From positions 9,486,001 to 9,550,000 of the forward strand of contig NC_003281.10 of NCBI RefSeq assembly GCF_000002985.6: 64,000 nucleotides of DNA. The letters are read 5' to 3'. Under the pieces are notes generated by a model. That model made no database searches. It had not been told where the DNA came from and saw nothing but the letters and a program-made list of their open reading frames with translations. This DNA is from Caenorhabditis elegans (Eukaryota; Nematoda; Chromadorea; Rhabditida; Rhabditidae). Each line of letters begins with the position of its first letter. The first letter of the stretch is position 1. Both the position numbers and the translations under genes were made by a program. Of the stretch, positions 53,256-64,000 are shown piece by piece.

Positions 53256-56200
53256 TCAACATTCCTGGCTGGTGCTCTCCGACGCTTGATTGCCACGACC
53301 ATCACAAGCCACCGTACCGCATTCTCCACACACATAGAAGCTGAGATTTCGACGCTTGAACTCGTCATCAGGCACTTTGTGGATTCGAACTTCAATTCCA
53401 TCTGGCAGATTGGTGTGAAGTGCAGTTTGTCGCCTAAATAAAGCCAAATTAGGTTTTAATAATATTAAAGGATAAATTTCTTACGTAATATGTAGGCATC
53501 CTGTGGGAACAGTTGCCACGATCCACTTGCTTGTTGGAGATGGTCGCGACATTTCCACTTTTACTCCGTCGTAGTCGTCTGGATTGATATGAAGCATACG
53601 ATTCCACCATTCTATAAGTAAAAATAAATTTCCATGTTGACCGCAAGCGAGAAATAAACTAACCTTCCAGTGGAAATTCGCTCATATCCGCACGATAAAC
53701 ATTTTGCACATGGATGACACAGTATTGGTGCAAGAAATGTAAAACTGGTCCGGGGAATTTAATTTGAAGCCGAGAATTGCATTCAGTGCATCGAGGATAT
53801 ACGTCTTCCGGACGAATATCTACGTTGAACAGGTCGAAAAACTCAATAAGCTGATCTACGGGAGACATGTTATTGAGTTCCGGAATTGCAATTGTATAAT
53901 TATCATAATCCATTTTCAAGGCTTCGTAACTTTTCGATGGCACTGTGATTATATGACGTAGATGCTCGCCGCCAACTCGTTCAATTTCCTTCAGGTACTT
54001 TCGGAAGTCGCTCACGTCTTTTGGAAGAATAACATCAATTCCAACTCTCCTGAAATAAAAATTTTCAACTTTAACATTTTTTAAAGATAAACTTCAAACC
54101 TCAGATTCTTTCCAAATCCAATCAGCATTGTGTCAACAATAACTTTAATGTCGTGTGGTCGCTGTGGTGATCTCGTAGGATTACGATGGCTTCGCAAGAT
54201 ATCGTAGAGCTCAAGCCATGGAATAGTTTTCAGCTTGCGGTACGATTTGTGTCCTTTGTCTTTTTTCGGAGCCATTACATTTGATTCTCTGACAATCTTC
54301 TCGATATCTGCGTCCTTGTTTTTCTCCTCTACAATCGACAAGATTTTCTTGAATGTTTCCACCACGACAACTGCGTCCAATGCTGCGTACACAATTTGTT
54401 TTTTTCGCAGAGGACGACATTGCCAGTTACTGCATTGTTCAGTTTTGTCGAGCTCCAATCCCAGTAGATAATGTGTCAAATCTGCCAATTTGAAAGTCTT
54501 CTTTGGCAGCTCTAAAATTTCCATGTCGATATCGCAAACATTCTCTGCTAATCGCTTCAGATCGAATGCATTTTTGGTATCTTCTATCTTCATGGATGAC
54601 TTCAGTGCTGGGATTGTAGCCATTGCATCCAGATCGTTCCTCATATCAAATCCTACGACTTTTACAGGAGAATCTCCGAACAATCGAGATGCGAACTTTT
54701 GCCACCAGTCATCTGCCATATTTGCCTTTTCTAATTCTACGCAATCCACAAGCCATACACAATTTTTGAAGAACAATTGTATGATAGCAATTTTCGAGTC
54801 ACTGAAAATCGGTGCATATGGAATTTTAAGAATGAAATTGTTCACTTACTGAACAGCTGTAAGATTCGACGGTTTCCACTCAGAATCGAATCCAACGTAA
54901 ACAGGTGCTGGCTCGTCGCTTAGTGATTTGATCTCGGAACATAAGTAATTCATCTCAGATTCAGTTTTCACCATGTGGATTTGAGTTCTTCGCTCATTCT
55001 CAAATACGAATAATTGTTCGCCATTTAGAGGAACTTGCAGTGTTCTGAACAAAAATGGTTTTAAAAAAGTCGAAGAAATCGAAAACAATTACTTTCTTCT
55101 CACTAGAAGTTCTTTTGCTTCTCTGAGCTTCGAATCAGGTTGTCGAAAGAAGTCCCTCATAACATTCGGCAGTTGATAGCTGCTGGAACTAGCGATTCCT
55201 AAGTAGATAGCAAAGCAGATGGCATCTATTCTGAAAATTGAATTTTAGAAAGAAAAATCTTTTTGAATGTCACTTACTGTTTCTCGGTGTCATTTGAGCT
55301 CCACAAGTAAAACAAAATAGGTTCACGAACATCTTCGGCTTTGGTAAAAGTTTCAACCATATGCTGGAAATAGTTGTCATCGGATTTTCCCTTCTCGTAT
55401 CGTTCACTGATATTAAACTTCAATGCCTTCAGATTCCCATTCTGTGAGTGGTTTTTGGCGAACTTCGACAATTCCCTGGAGAAGTTGTATTCGTGAGTAT
55501 TTTTGTTGATAATCGTCGAAATGAGTTTGTCCAACGTTTTTCCCGTCAATTTCTCCATAGGAATCGTCATAATTTTGGTTTCCTTGTAGGGTTTCAGCAT
55601 CTCTTCAACGGCAACCACTGAGATTCCAACCATTCGATCAAAAAACTCTACAAGCTGCTGTTGCATCCTCTCATTGTTACTTATCAATTTATAAGCCGTT
55701 TGATCTTTGCCAGATAGCATTAATGGAAGAACAAGATGTTCGAAATGATGATCCCGTAGAAGATTGTACTGAATAGCCATATCTGCAGCAACGGAGAAGT
55801 CTTGTTTCTTGATGGCAGCATCTAGCAACTGTGTAATGTCCTCAGTGAATTTCTCTTTGGTGATATCGAAGATTTCACTGAGAAGCTGCTTTTGTCCAAT
55901 TGTGCACACATCTAAGGCGTTTATTTGAATAGTTCCAGTCAGATATTTCTGTCTGAGCTCCGTCTCCTGTCCCGACTCTTTTAACCAAACTCCAAAATCC
56001 TCCAGATACCAAACCGCCAAACTTTGTCCCGATGTTTTTCCTCTATCCGGCATCGCTTTCATCATATCCACAGCCATTCCGTAGATGTTGACTCCTTTAA
56101 ATGTATAGATTATGAATGAGGGTTTTTTAAAGTTTTTAATAATAAAAGAACTTTAAAATGTTTACCTGATCTATAGTCCTCGTTGAAAAATTCTCGATTT

Positions 56201-56355
56201 TTGGCTCGAACTTTTCTCTCCCGCTCAGACTCGGGTCCATTCATAATTGCTTTCAGAACTTCCCGGCGTGACTTCAACGGTTCGGCGTAGTCTGTTCGAT
56301 ATTTTGCCTTTTTCTCGGCTTTCGTTAGCTTTCTTTTGTACGGTTCTTCTTCCAT
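53256..56355 (-). CDS. mut-7: MUT-7, exonuclease-domain protein of the RNAi mutator complex
   Basis: Exons 56166-56355, 55278-56094, 55093-55230, 54850-55044, 54100-54801, 53664-54049, 53485-53611 and 53256-53433 give 910 aa, the known MUT-7 length. MUT-7 works in germline mutator foci with MUT-16 and MUT-8 in small-RNA amplification and transposon silencing. The DEDDy exonuclease shows ExoI YVGFDSEW (about D435, E437), ExoII VVGFDMRNDLDAM and ExoIII QIVYAALDAV. The Mut7-C domain starts IVDTMLIGFGKNLRRVGID and carries RCTECNSR and a second pair, YVCGECGTVAC, as a zinc ribbon. The first 350 residues are helical. The start follows TTTTTACAG and a short leader; it diverges from eIF2B-alpha. Confidence 0.97.
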
Positions 56356-57141
56356 TTTCGAAACGGACAAGCTTGATTCTGTAAAAAGTATAAATAAATA
56401 TTTGTCGAAAAGTTAGTACAAAAGAAATTAATCAAAGAACAAGGAAAACGTGTTTCCCCACGAGAATTCGTATTACGGAGAGGAAAATCTAGAAACGGCC
56501 CAAAAACCGAAAGAACAACAGAAAAGCGTTGTGGATTATTCGATATCCAGCACTTTTTGCACAAATTGAGGCAAAAATAATGGAAAAAGAACCAAGAAAT
56601 CAATGAACAAAATGGAAAATGAATTTTTAAAAAATTGTCGATGGTATTTAAGATGTGCAGGTTAGCGAATAGTACTGTATCACGGCGGCGATTCAAATGA
56701 TCTACGAAGCAATTACACGAGGAAAATTAATGGAGATTATGGAGCAAATTGAGGGAATTAATTATAGTATAAAAGTTTCGAAAAGGAAAATTATTATTTA
56801 TTATCCTATTTAGTTCGCCACACAATGGGAGATTTTAGATGCGTAAATAGTTGAGAGTAGAAAGTAAACTGACTGACTCAAAAAATATGTTTAAAATGTT
56901 TATTCGAGATTGAGAAAATAAATTAAATTTCACGAAACCTTTTAAATACATAAGTAAAAAAATGTTTTGTTTTTAAATTTGCCACTATCAAAACTGTCTA
57001 ACTCTCTAACTCTTATCTTCTCTGCGTAACGATAGAGCGCGTTTACATCATTATTTTTTCATTAAATTTTTTCTATAAATATTTCTTCTTTCTACGACAA
57101 ACGTTCTCCATTATTGTTTTTGCAGACTTTTTCCATCTAAC
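56356..57141. promoter_or_regulatory. Bidirectional promoter region of mut-7 and eIF2B-alpha
   Basis: 786 AT-rich bases between divergent start codons. A TTTTTACAG acceptor faces mut-7 and a TTTTTGCAG acceptor lies just before the plus-strand gene. No repeat element or further exon is seen. Confidence 0.55.
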
Positions 57142-58281
57142 ATGGTTCAAGAAAGCATTATTTCATCTTTCCGTGGAAAACTTGAAAACGATCCAAGCAA
57201 ATCAACGAGTCTAGCCACAGTGGAAACACTGCTCGAGGTTTTAGACCGGAGTCGCGGTAAGTTCCTGAATTTGAATATTTAGGCAATTAATTTTTTGCTT
57301 AATTACAGCCACCACCGTTGCCGAATTTCAAAATGAGCTAAATCAAGTAGTTGCTGCTCTCGAGAAAACGGACTACAGCTCAACATCAATTCGAAGTGCC
57401 GCTGATTTGTTCACCAGATTCACTTCTCTGGCTCCAGCTGCTCTTCTCGATCAAGAAGATTTTTCTCAAGTTCTTGATCTGTATCGCCAACGAGCACGCT
57501 CATTTATAAAGAATGTCAGAGGTTCTCGAGCCAAAATTTCCAAGTGCGCTCGTCTATTTTTCACTCATCATATGGTACGTTTTTTTTTCTATTTAAATAA
57601 TTCCTATTTAATGTATTTTAATCTTTGTATTTTCTAGAATATTCTGACACACTCATACAGCAAAGTGGTTCTGGAAACTATTCTTGATGCTCACAAAAGT
57701 GGATATCACCTTCATGTCTGGGTCACCGAATCGCAACCGGATGCTTCAGGAAAACTAGTGTTTGAAGAATTGAAAAAGAATGGAGTTCCAACTACTTTAG
57801 TTCTAGATAGCTGTGTGGGGTGAGTGGAAATTATAAAAAACAATAAGAAAAACGTATATACATTTTTTATTTTTTAAGATATGTCATGGAAAGAATTCAA
57901 GCAGTTCTAGTTGGCGCTGAAGGAGTCATGGAAACCGGTGGAATCATCAATAAAATTGGAACTGTTAATGTTTGTATCATCGCAAAATCACGGCATGTTC
58001 CCGTCTATGTTTGCGCTGAAACTATCAAGTTTGTACGGGAGTTCCCACTCAACCAGGCCGATATTCCCCAAGAATTCAAAGTAATCAATTTATATCAAAT
58101 AACTCAATCAGATCTTTCATTATTTCAGTATCGAACATCAGTAATTGAGAGAAACAACCTAGAATTGGAGCATCCCGATGTGGATTACACCGCACCCGAA
58201 TTTCTGACACTGATCATTACTGATGTCGGCGCAATGAAGCCTGAAGCTGTTGGAGAAGAACTCATTAAAATGTATATCTGA
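57142..58281 (+). CDS. ZK1098.4: Translation initiation factor eIF2B subunit alpha
   Basis: Exons 57142-57256, 57309-57574, 57638-57819, 57879-58080 and 58129-58281 give 305 aa, normal for the family. eIF2B recycles eIF2-GDP to eIF2-GTP; the alpha subunit is regulatory and senses phosphorylated eIF2. Conserved parts include RGSRAKISKCARLFF, the nucleotide-fold region with GAEGVMETGGIINKIGT, and the C-terminal LIITDVGAMKPEAVGEEL. The last intron (48 nt) is in frame without a stop, but family spacing (EFK-YRTSV) shows it is spliced out. Probably the first gene of an operon with the next two. Confidence 0.95.
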
Positions 58282-58450
58282 GGGTAGAAATTTATTTGAA
58301 CGTGTATTTAATTCAATCAAATTAAATTAATTTGTTCTTGTTTTGTTTTTTATAATTATGATTGGTTTTTTTCTTTTACAAAAATAAAAAATAACGTGGA
58401 ACCCAAAACTATTCATTTCGAGTTTTTAAAAACGCTCATTCATCAAAAAG

Positions 58451-59078
58451 ATGAGTGAAAAGCACTTTATTTTGCCATCTAGCATGCTAATGATAGTTTC
58501 GGCTGTCTTCGGAGGTATCGGAATCATCACTACAATCGTGTTCGTGATTCTGACAGTTCTTCATTCAAAAAGTGCGGTTTGTAAACCTGCAGGTTAGTTT
58601 TTGTTGCGAAATTGTGCAATTTTTACCCAGAAAGTACGGTTCCCGGTCTCGACGCTACAATTGTTAAATTCTGAAAGGTGTGTGCCTTTAAAGTGTACTG
58701 TACTTCGAATTTTTAGACTTTTATTAGTTTTTCGATATTTAAATATTTATTTATTTATCTGAAACTATGAAAAATCGATGCAAATTCCATAACAACGAAA
58801 ATCTGAAATTACAGTACTCTTTAAAGGCGCACACCTCTTTGGATCTATCAAAAACTTTGCCGTATCGAGACCGGGTATCGTATTAGCATGACGAAAATCG
58901 CAAAATTATCTGGATAATATAGTAATGCTGAAGAATAAAAATTTGCACATTTTCAGGCAAAGAAGACATGAAAAAACTGAACGGTATCGAAGGAATGCAA
59001 ACGATCAAAGAAGAATGTGGAGGATCAACTGAAACATCCTCGTCGAAACCGAAGAAAAAAGCCAAGAAAGAAGTCTGA
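58451..59078 (+). CDS. Small single-pass membrane protein, 87 aa
   Basis: Exons 58451-58592 and 58957-59078 give 87 aa. One membrane helix spans about residues 12-37 (VFGGIGIITTIVFVILTVL); the cytosolic-type tail is polar and ends in a lysine cluster KPKKKAKKEV. No family recognised. The ATG is 169 bases after the eIF2B-alpha stop, suggesting an operon. The intron is almost filled by a family A element. Confidence 0.8.
58628..58905. repeat. Inverted-repeat element, family A, copy 10
   Basis: In the 364-nt intron of the small membrane protein gene. The left end has GTACGGTTCCCGGTCTCGAC; the right end has GCCGTATCGAGACCGGG. Inner blocks AAAGTGTACTGTA and TACAGTACTCTTTAAAGG pair. Confidence 0.85.
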
Positions 59079-59241
59079 TTTTTTTTTTTTGAATAAATTT
59101 TAAATTTCTTCGTGAAGACCTTTTCTACGTTCTTTTAATTTATAAAATAGACAACACTTTTAACTTGATTTCCTACTCATTTCGTTAAATTCAAATCTAG
59201 CAAAAGGGTTATACGGTTACAAATCTTTGTAAAGTAGAAAT

Positions 59242-59868
59242 ATGCTTTTGAACAAACTCATTGTGGCAAATATTGTGAGTTTCTAGTTTTCAGCAGATTA
59301 TTTGGGAATCTTCTTGGTTTTCAGATGATTAGTGTGACTGTTCTACTCCAGGGAACTATTCCAATGGGGTACGTATCTGGACTCGCGTCATTTTGGATGG
59401 TAAATTCTCATCTTAAAGACGTTCCTAACTCTACGTTTTCAGCTCTCAGCAGGTAGCGTTTTCCTCGTACTCGCAGTCATCACATTCATCGCTCTGTTGT
59501 TTTTGAGTCGATCTAAATGCATGTTGGCAATGAGCCAAAGAAAAGTAATTCCTAGTTTTAGAAAGTTATTTTACATTCTACAAAAATTTCAGTTGGCCAT
59601 CTATCATGCTCCAGCACCAGTCACATCGTTGCTTTCGCTCATCTTCTTCATCGTGTACACATTCAGTGCCAAAGCTCCCCACGAGCATACAGCAATTAAA
59701 AACTGCATTGTGCTTCTGGATGTAAATTATATTAATCGACATGATTTTCTCTTTAATCCAACAATTCAGGTCGGAGTGGGAATTGTTCTGATGATTTCTC
59801 TGGTGCAAGTGCTTCTAGCGTTCCTGAGCCACCCGGAATATCCTGAGGAAGATAATGATGAACGTTGA
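59242..59868 (+). CDS. Four-pass membrane protein, 145 aa
   Basis: Exons 59242-59274, 59325-59399, 59443-59544, 59593-59721 and 59770-59868 give 145 aa. Four hydrophobic helices are visible, e.g. VFLVLAVITFIALLFL, TSLLSLIFFIVYTF and VGIVLMISLVQVLLAFL; the tail is acidic (PEEDNDER). The topology resembles small tetraspan proteins but no family signature is seen. The 48-nt intron 59722-59769 is in frame and stop-free, so retained transcripts would encode 16 extra residues. The ATG lies 163 bases after the previous stop. Confidence 0.8.
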
Positions 59869-60358
59869 TTTATTTCGTAATAAACTGATTCTTTCGTATT
59901 TGTTTTTTCATTGTTTTAACACATGTTGTCACACTAAATTCGTGGTTTTGACGCAAAAATAGCCTAAGAAACACATAATTTTGATAGAGTTTATATAAAA
60001 ATTCGTAATAGCGGCGCAAATTGAAATTCTATTCATGCAAAACTTCTAATGAAGTGTTTTTATTCTGAATTCAATAGAAAAATAAATTCTGAAGCGCAAA
60101 ACGGCAAAACCCACTCGACATGCGTGTAGTGCGTGACGCACAAAACGCTCCTCTTCCGCCAATTACCGTATTCTCTCATCCACGAGATTCACACATGCGC
60201 CCAGCCTTCTTTTATTGATTTTCTGTCGCCGCGGCGAAGGAGTGGCACTTTATTTACATAGCTTTTTTCATTGCAAAGCACAAAAGCAACATAATTTGTA
60301 GAATTGTCTCGTCAACTTGCTCTCACATGGACCAATAATCGACAGAACGACTGAAAAA
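59869..60358. promoter_or_regulatory. Upstream region of unc-16
   Basis: The 490 bases between the four-pass gene stop and the first unc-16 ATG hold a 3' UTR and a more GC-rich block near 60110-60250 (TGCGTGACGCAC, then GTCGCCGCGGCGAAGG) that is likely core promoter. No exon is seen. Confidence 0.5.
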
Positions 60359-63300
60359 ATGGCTTGCAATTTGTCACCGGTGAATGAGATGGCAGACTCA
60401 ATTACGAGCAGCACACCGTCTGAGGTAAGTGGTGGCAAATGAACCATTGTTGCAACCGAGTGGCAGCAGCAGCGTCTCCCGATAGTTATCTCGGTTCTCT
60501 TATCGTCGCCCCCTACTACTATTCCTCGGCCAGTAAATACCGTTATGTTTCTCTTCCGCACTTCTCTCTTCATTATTGATTGTCGCTAGACACAACAAAA
60601 CAGTTGGGACGGGTAATAGGAGGATTTTTTTATGCTGCATTCGATATTGATGGGAGAAATGTTATCTCAGATTGTGTACGGCGGCCCCGGCTCACCAGAT
60701 GAGCATCGAACAATGTCGGATAAAGTGCAGACAATGGCTTCGGCAATTTATCGAGAGTTGGAAACAATGATAAAAGTTCACGGAGAAGATGGCGTGAAAG
60801 TGAGTTTTTTCGGAATTTTACTTTAAAATTTATTTAAATGGCTGTTTTCGCAAAAAATGTCCCAAAACAACCGGATTTCATAATAAGACTGATGGTTTTG
60901 AAAAAAAAAACGCTTTCTTTCTTCTGAAATCTTCAATTTTGCCAACTTTTCCGTGTCGCAACGGCCGGAAATGAATTTTTATTGAGCATCATTTCGATCT
61001 TGCTTATTTTTAGTTGCCTATCGCTTCAAATGTACCAAACTCAACGAAGTAACACGAGATAAACGACAAAATAAGCGAAAATCGAATGAAAATAAATTTC
61101 CGACCGCTGTGGCACGGAAAAATATGCAAAATTGTAGATTTTAGCTCATAGTTAAATATTTTTCAAAACATAGAATCGTCATAATTAATTGAAGAACTTT
61201 TAAATGATATTTTTACGAAATTCGGACTTTTTAGACCATTTTTTGATCAGAAATTGAAATTCTATGTTTTTACTCTACTTCAATACTAAATTCAGTATGT
61301 TAAACCAGTCAGCAGGTAAATTTATGCTAATTTTCTTCTCTCTTTCTCTATTATCATTCAATAAACTAAACATTTTCAGACTCTGATGCCATTGGTTGTA
61401 AATGTGCTCGAAGCATTGGATCTTGCCTATTTGGAACGTGACGAGCAGACTGCAGAACTTGAAATGCTCAAAGAGGACAATGAACAGCTTCAGACACAAT
61501 ATGAACGTGAAAAAGCACTTCGAAAGCAGACAGAACAGAAATATATTGAAATAGAAGACACGTTGATTGGTCAGAATAAAGAGTTGGACAAAAAGATAGA
61601 GTCACTTGAATCAATAATGAGGATGCTCGAGTTGAAAGCCAAAAATGCCACTGATCACGGTTAGTTTGTTACAGTTAGTTAATTGTCACCTCAATTATTA
61701 ACTCTTGTGTTTTTCTTGGATAAATTTTTAAAAAAAGTATTATTTTTCAGCCAGTCGTCTGGAAGAACGTGAAGTGGAACAAAAGCTCGAATTCGATCGT
61801 CTCCACGAACGATATAATACTCTATTACGAACCCATGTAGATCACATGGAACGTACAAAATATCTAATGGGAAGTGAAAAATTCGAATTAATGCAGAATA
61901 TGCCATTGCCAAATATGCAACTTCGAAACAAGTAAGTTTAATTTAATTAAATTTAAAAAAGTGATTAATATTTGACTGTTGTGTCGTTGTTTGTAGTTGG
62001 TTTCCAATATCACATCGCTTACATAAGAGTGGTGATCAAAGTAATTTGTCATTGTGAGTTTTGTGTCTGGAATTTTTGTTATTTTTCGGGAAGGTTTTTT
62101 TATTTTTCAAATTTTTGATTTTTTTTCGATTTGGTTATCCTCCACTTCACTCCAAATTTTGAAGCGCATGAAGAAATAAAAATCACCAATTTTTTTGAAT
62201 TTATTTTATTTTCTTGATTTTCCAAATTTTTTATCACTGCTCTAAATGTCAGAAAAGAGATCATAATTACTGTTTAAAAAAATTTTCTAAATTTTTATGT
62301 TTTCTCCAATTTTGCAAAAAATGCGATATTTGTTGTTAAATTCCCGCAAACGATATAGATCTTTGAAAATGCTTCAATTATATTTATTGTTTAAAAAAAT
62401 TGTATAAATTCGCTCATTACGATATACAATTTAAAGCAAAATTCCCAATTTTATCATTTTCCAAAAAGAATTTTGTTAGGCAAACACTTCTTCCACCTTT
62501 AATAACTTGGTTCGGTCCCCTAAAATCAAAATTTTAATTTTTAAAAGATATTATTTAAATTACAGAATGGGCATGGCTGCTTCTGTGGATGCATCATCAA
62601 TTCGTGGAGTATCTGATCTTATTTCTGCTCATATGACACAATCAACCACGATGGATGTTAATCTTGCAAATCACATCACAAACGAAGGTGAGTTTTTTAC
62701 GCGACCCTTCACAAATATGTAAAAATACAAAAAATTCTATATATCGCAAAATTTAGTTTATTTATTTATTTCCGATAATTTTTAACTAACATGAACTCGA
62801 ATCCTCAACTAACCTTTATTGGTATGCCAGTTTTCTTCCGATTTCCATGCTGCAAAGGTGCGGCACGGGTTTTCGCAACCGCCGCGCGTTTTTTTAAAAC
62901 TTTTTTTAACAGGAAATTTCCAACGGATTTTTTTCTGTAAATTCACTTATTTTCCAACTGCATTGGTTTATTGCTCAATTTTTAGACCTTTTTGGCTTAA
63001 ATAAACCAGTTCAGTTGGAAAGAAATTTTAAATTTCCCATTAAAAAACCATTTTTAATTGTATTCCGTACGATGTTTCCTGTTGAAAAGTGAAAAAAAAC
63101 CCGCTCCGCACCTTTTCTCAATGGAAATTGCAACCCTCATTCTTTTAAATCTTAAAATACTAATTTTCCAGACTGGCAAGACGAATTCTCATCAGATATC
63201 GAACCATCACCCAGGGATATTCCACAATCATCTGCTGATGCGTTGACTTCACCAATTACAACCAAAGAGCCGACTCCTAAACGAGAAGCTGCTTCACCGA

Positions 63301-64000
63301 AACAATCAGAAGAGGAAGAAGCTGACGAGACAACTTCTGTGTAAGTTAATTATGATTTTAAAATTTTATTAGGAATTTATATAAGAGTTTTGAAATCTAT
63401 TCCAATTTTTCAGAGATCCCAAGGAAAATAACGATTTGCTCGGTGCTGATCTCACAGGTTGGTTTTTTTGTATTTAATAATTAAAAATCAAGTGAAATCG
63501 TCTAATTTATCTATTGTCCATCACTAATTAGAGTGTGTCGTTTCATTTTTTTTCACACTAACCTAATTTCTTCTTCAAATCACACAAACACGGGGACTTT
63601 TTTTCATTTTTGACAATTTATCGATTATCCACACATAATTTGACAGGAAATCTAGTGGATCCAGCAGAGTTCGCCTCAGCGGGTAAATTTTTAAGTTTTC
63701 AATGTTGTATTGGTCCTTGTGGTCCTTGTTCTTGCTTGCTTTCGGCCAGCTTTTGTCCGGTATTTCACCACACTGAAGTCTACAATGCATGCATTTTTTC
63801 ACTTTCCCCGTGCACCTTTTATATAGATTATGTTGTAGAGAAAACACGTGAAAGCTTTTTCAAAATCTCGGTACCCTCTAAAGACACAGTAAGTGTGTAC
63901 ACACAATATTTAAAAATTAGGTCACACCCATAAAATGGTTTTGCCTCTCATCTTATCTGAGCTCACTGCTAGCGTGAGAGGCGGAACCCGGTAGATGTCG
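60359..64000 (+). CDS. unc-16: UNC-16, JIP3-type motor adaptor (5' part only)
   Basis: Exons in the window: 60359-60424, 60671-60799, 61380-61659, 61751-61931, 62566-62687, 63172-63340, 63414-63457; the gene continues past 64000. UNC-16 is a JNK/kinesin scaffold that regulates axonal organelle and vesicle transport. The RH1 domain is clear: [19 protein letters not shown], then [18 protein letters not shown] and the coiled coil [20 protein letters not shown]. An alternative first exon from the ATG at 60632 reads straight into exon 2 in frame. Two further exons fit phase as cassettes: 61997-62053 (57 nt) and 63647-63682 (36 nt). Introns hold two inverted repeats. Confidence 0.95.
60900..61155. 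repeat. Inverted-repeat element in an unc-16 intron
   Basis: ATCTTCAATTTTGCC, then CTTTTCCGTGTCGCAACGGC at the left mirrors GCTGTGGCACGGAAAAATAT and GCAAAATTGTAGAT at the right; inner blocks CATTTCGATCTTGCTTA and TAAGCGAAAATCGAATG also pair. Related sequence occurs near 28010. Confidence 0.75.
62838..63130. repeat. Inverted-repeat element in an unc-16 intron
   Basis: GATTTCCATGCTGCAAAGG with TGCGGCACGGGTTTT at the left mirrors AAAACCCGCTCCGCACC with TTTTCTCAATGGAAAT at the right. It is AT-rich inside and non-coding. Confidence 0.75.

Noticed and set aside
63575-63933. Open frames on both strands near the right end
   Set aside because: They overlap an unc-16 intron and its 36-nt cassette exon; only the unc-16 frame has consistent splice sites.

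Overview
The window is nuclear DNA of a Caenorhabditis nematode, almost certainly C. elegans chromosome III (the B0464 - F55H2 - ZK1098 cosmid interval). Evidence: compact genes on both strands, introns mostly 45-60 nt with TTTTCAG-type acceptors, AT-rich intergenic DNA full of small inverted repeats, TTAGGC telomere-type units, and conceptual proteins that I recognise with matching lengths: DARS-1 (531 aa), CTR-9 (1150), SOD-4 (176/221), VHA-14 (257), CLU-1 (1247), PRP-40 (724), MUT-7 (910), ZK1098.3 (784) and the start of UNC-16. Exon coordinates were built by hand from splice sites and checked by codon phase; no alignment or search was run.

Layout. 1-2.7 kb: intergenic repeats. 2.7-3.1: a small one-TM protein. 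3.3-5.2 (-): dars-1, sharing a promoter with ctr-9 (5.7-10.9, +). The first intron of ctr-9 holds a complete second gene resembling CINP. 11.2-14.2 (-): sod-4 with two alternative 3' ends (secreted or membrane-tailed). 14.2-18.8: repeat-rich gap. 18.8-21.1: a DEP-domain (DEPDC1/LET-99-like) gene whose long exon is out of frame by one base. 22.1-23.4: vha-14. 25.5-26.8: a cytochrome b561. 27.9-28.5: a tiny secreted cysteine-rich peptide. 28.6-30.2 (-): a protein with a Dbf4-type zinc finger. 31.3-35.5 (-): clu-1. 36.1-39.3: prp-40, with mrps-23 nested antisense in an intron. 39.6-42.7: trpp-3 and a coiled-coil gene. 43.2-45.8: a domesticated hAT-transposase-like gene. 46.4-52.7 (-): ZK1098.3 and 53.3-56.4 (-): mut-7, tandem paralogs. 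57.1-59.9: eIF2B-alpha and two small membrane proteins. 60.4 to the end: the 5' part of unc-16.

How they relate. Most are housekeeping genes (translation: dars-1, eIF2B-alpha, mrps-23; transcription and splicing: ctr-9, prp-40; trafficking and mitochondria: trpp-3, vha-14, clu-1, unc-16). Gaps of 163-207 nt between same-strand genes suggest two operons (prp-40 / trpp-3 / coiled-coil, and eIF2B-alpha / small TM / four-TM). mut-7, which silences transposons, sits beside a hAT-derived gene, and its paralog carries a Helitron-like minisatellite island in one intron.

The most unusual signals: a tandem array of perfect heat-shock elements followed by a tandem array of E2F-like sites inside the ZK1098.3 intron; a ten-copy inverted-repeat family whose removal would return host introns to the usual worm length; the one-base frameshift in the DEP gene; a near-perfect 290-bp palindrome; an 18-C tract; a GC-AG intron in prp-40; and two nested genes. 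I see no CRISPR, bacterial system or convincing tRNA/rRNA gene.
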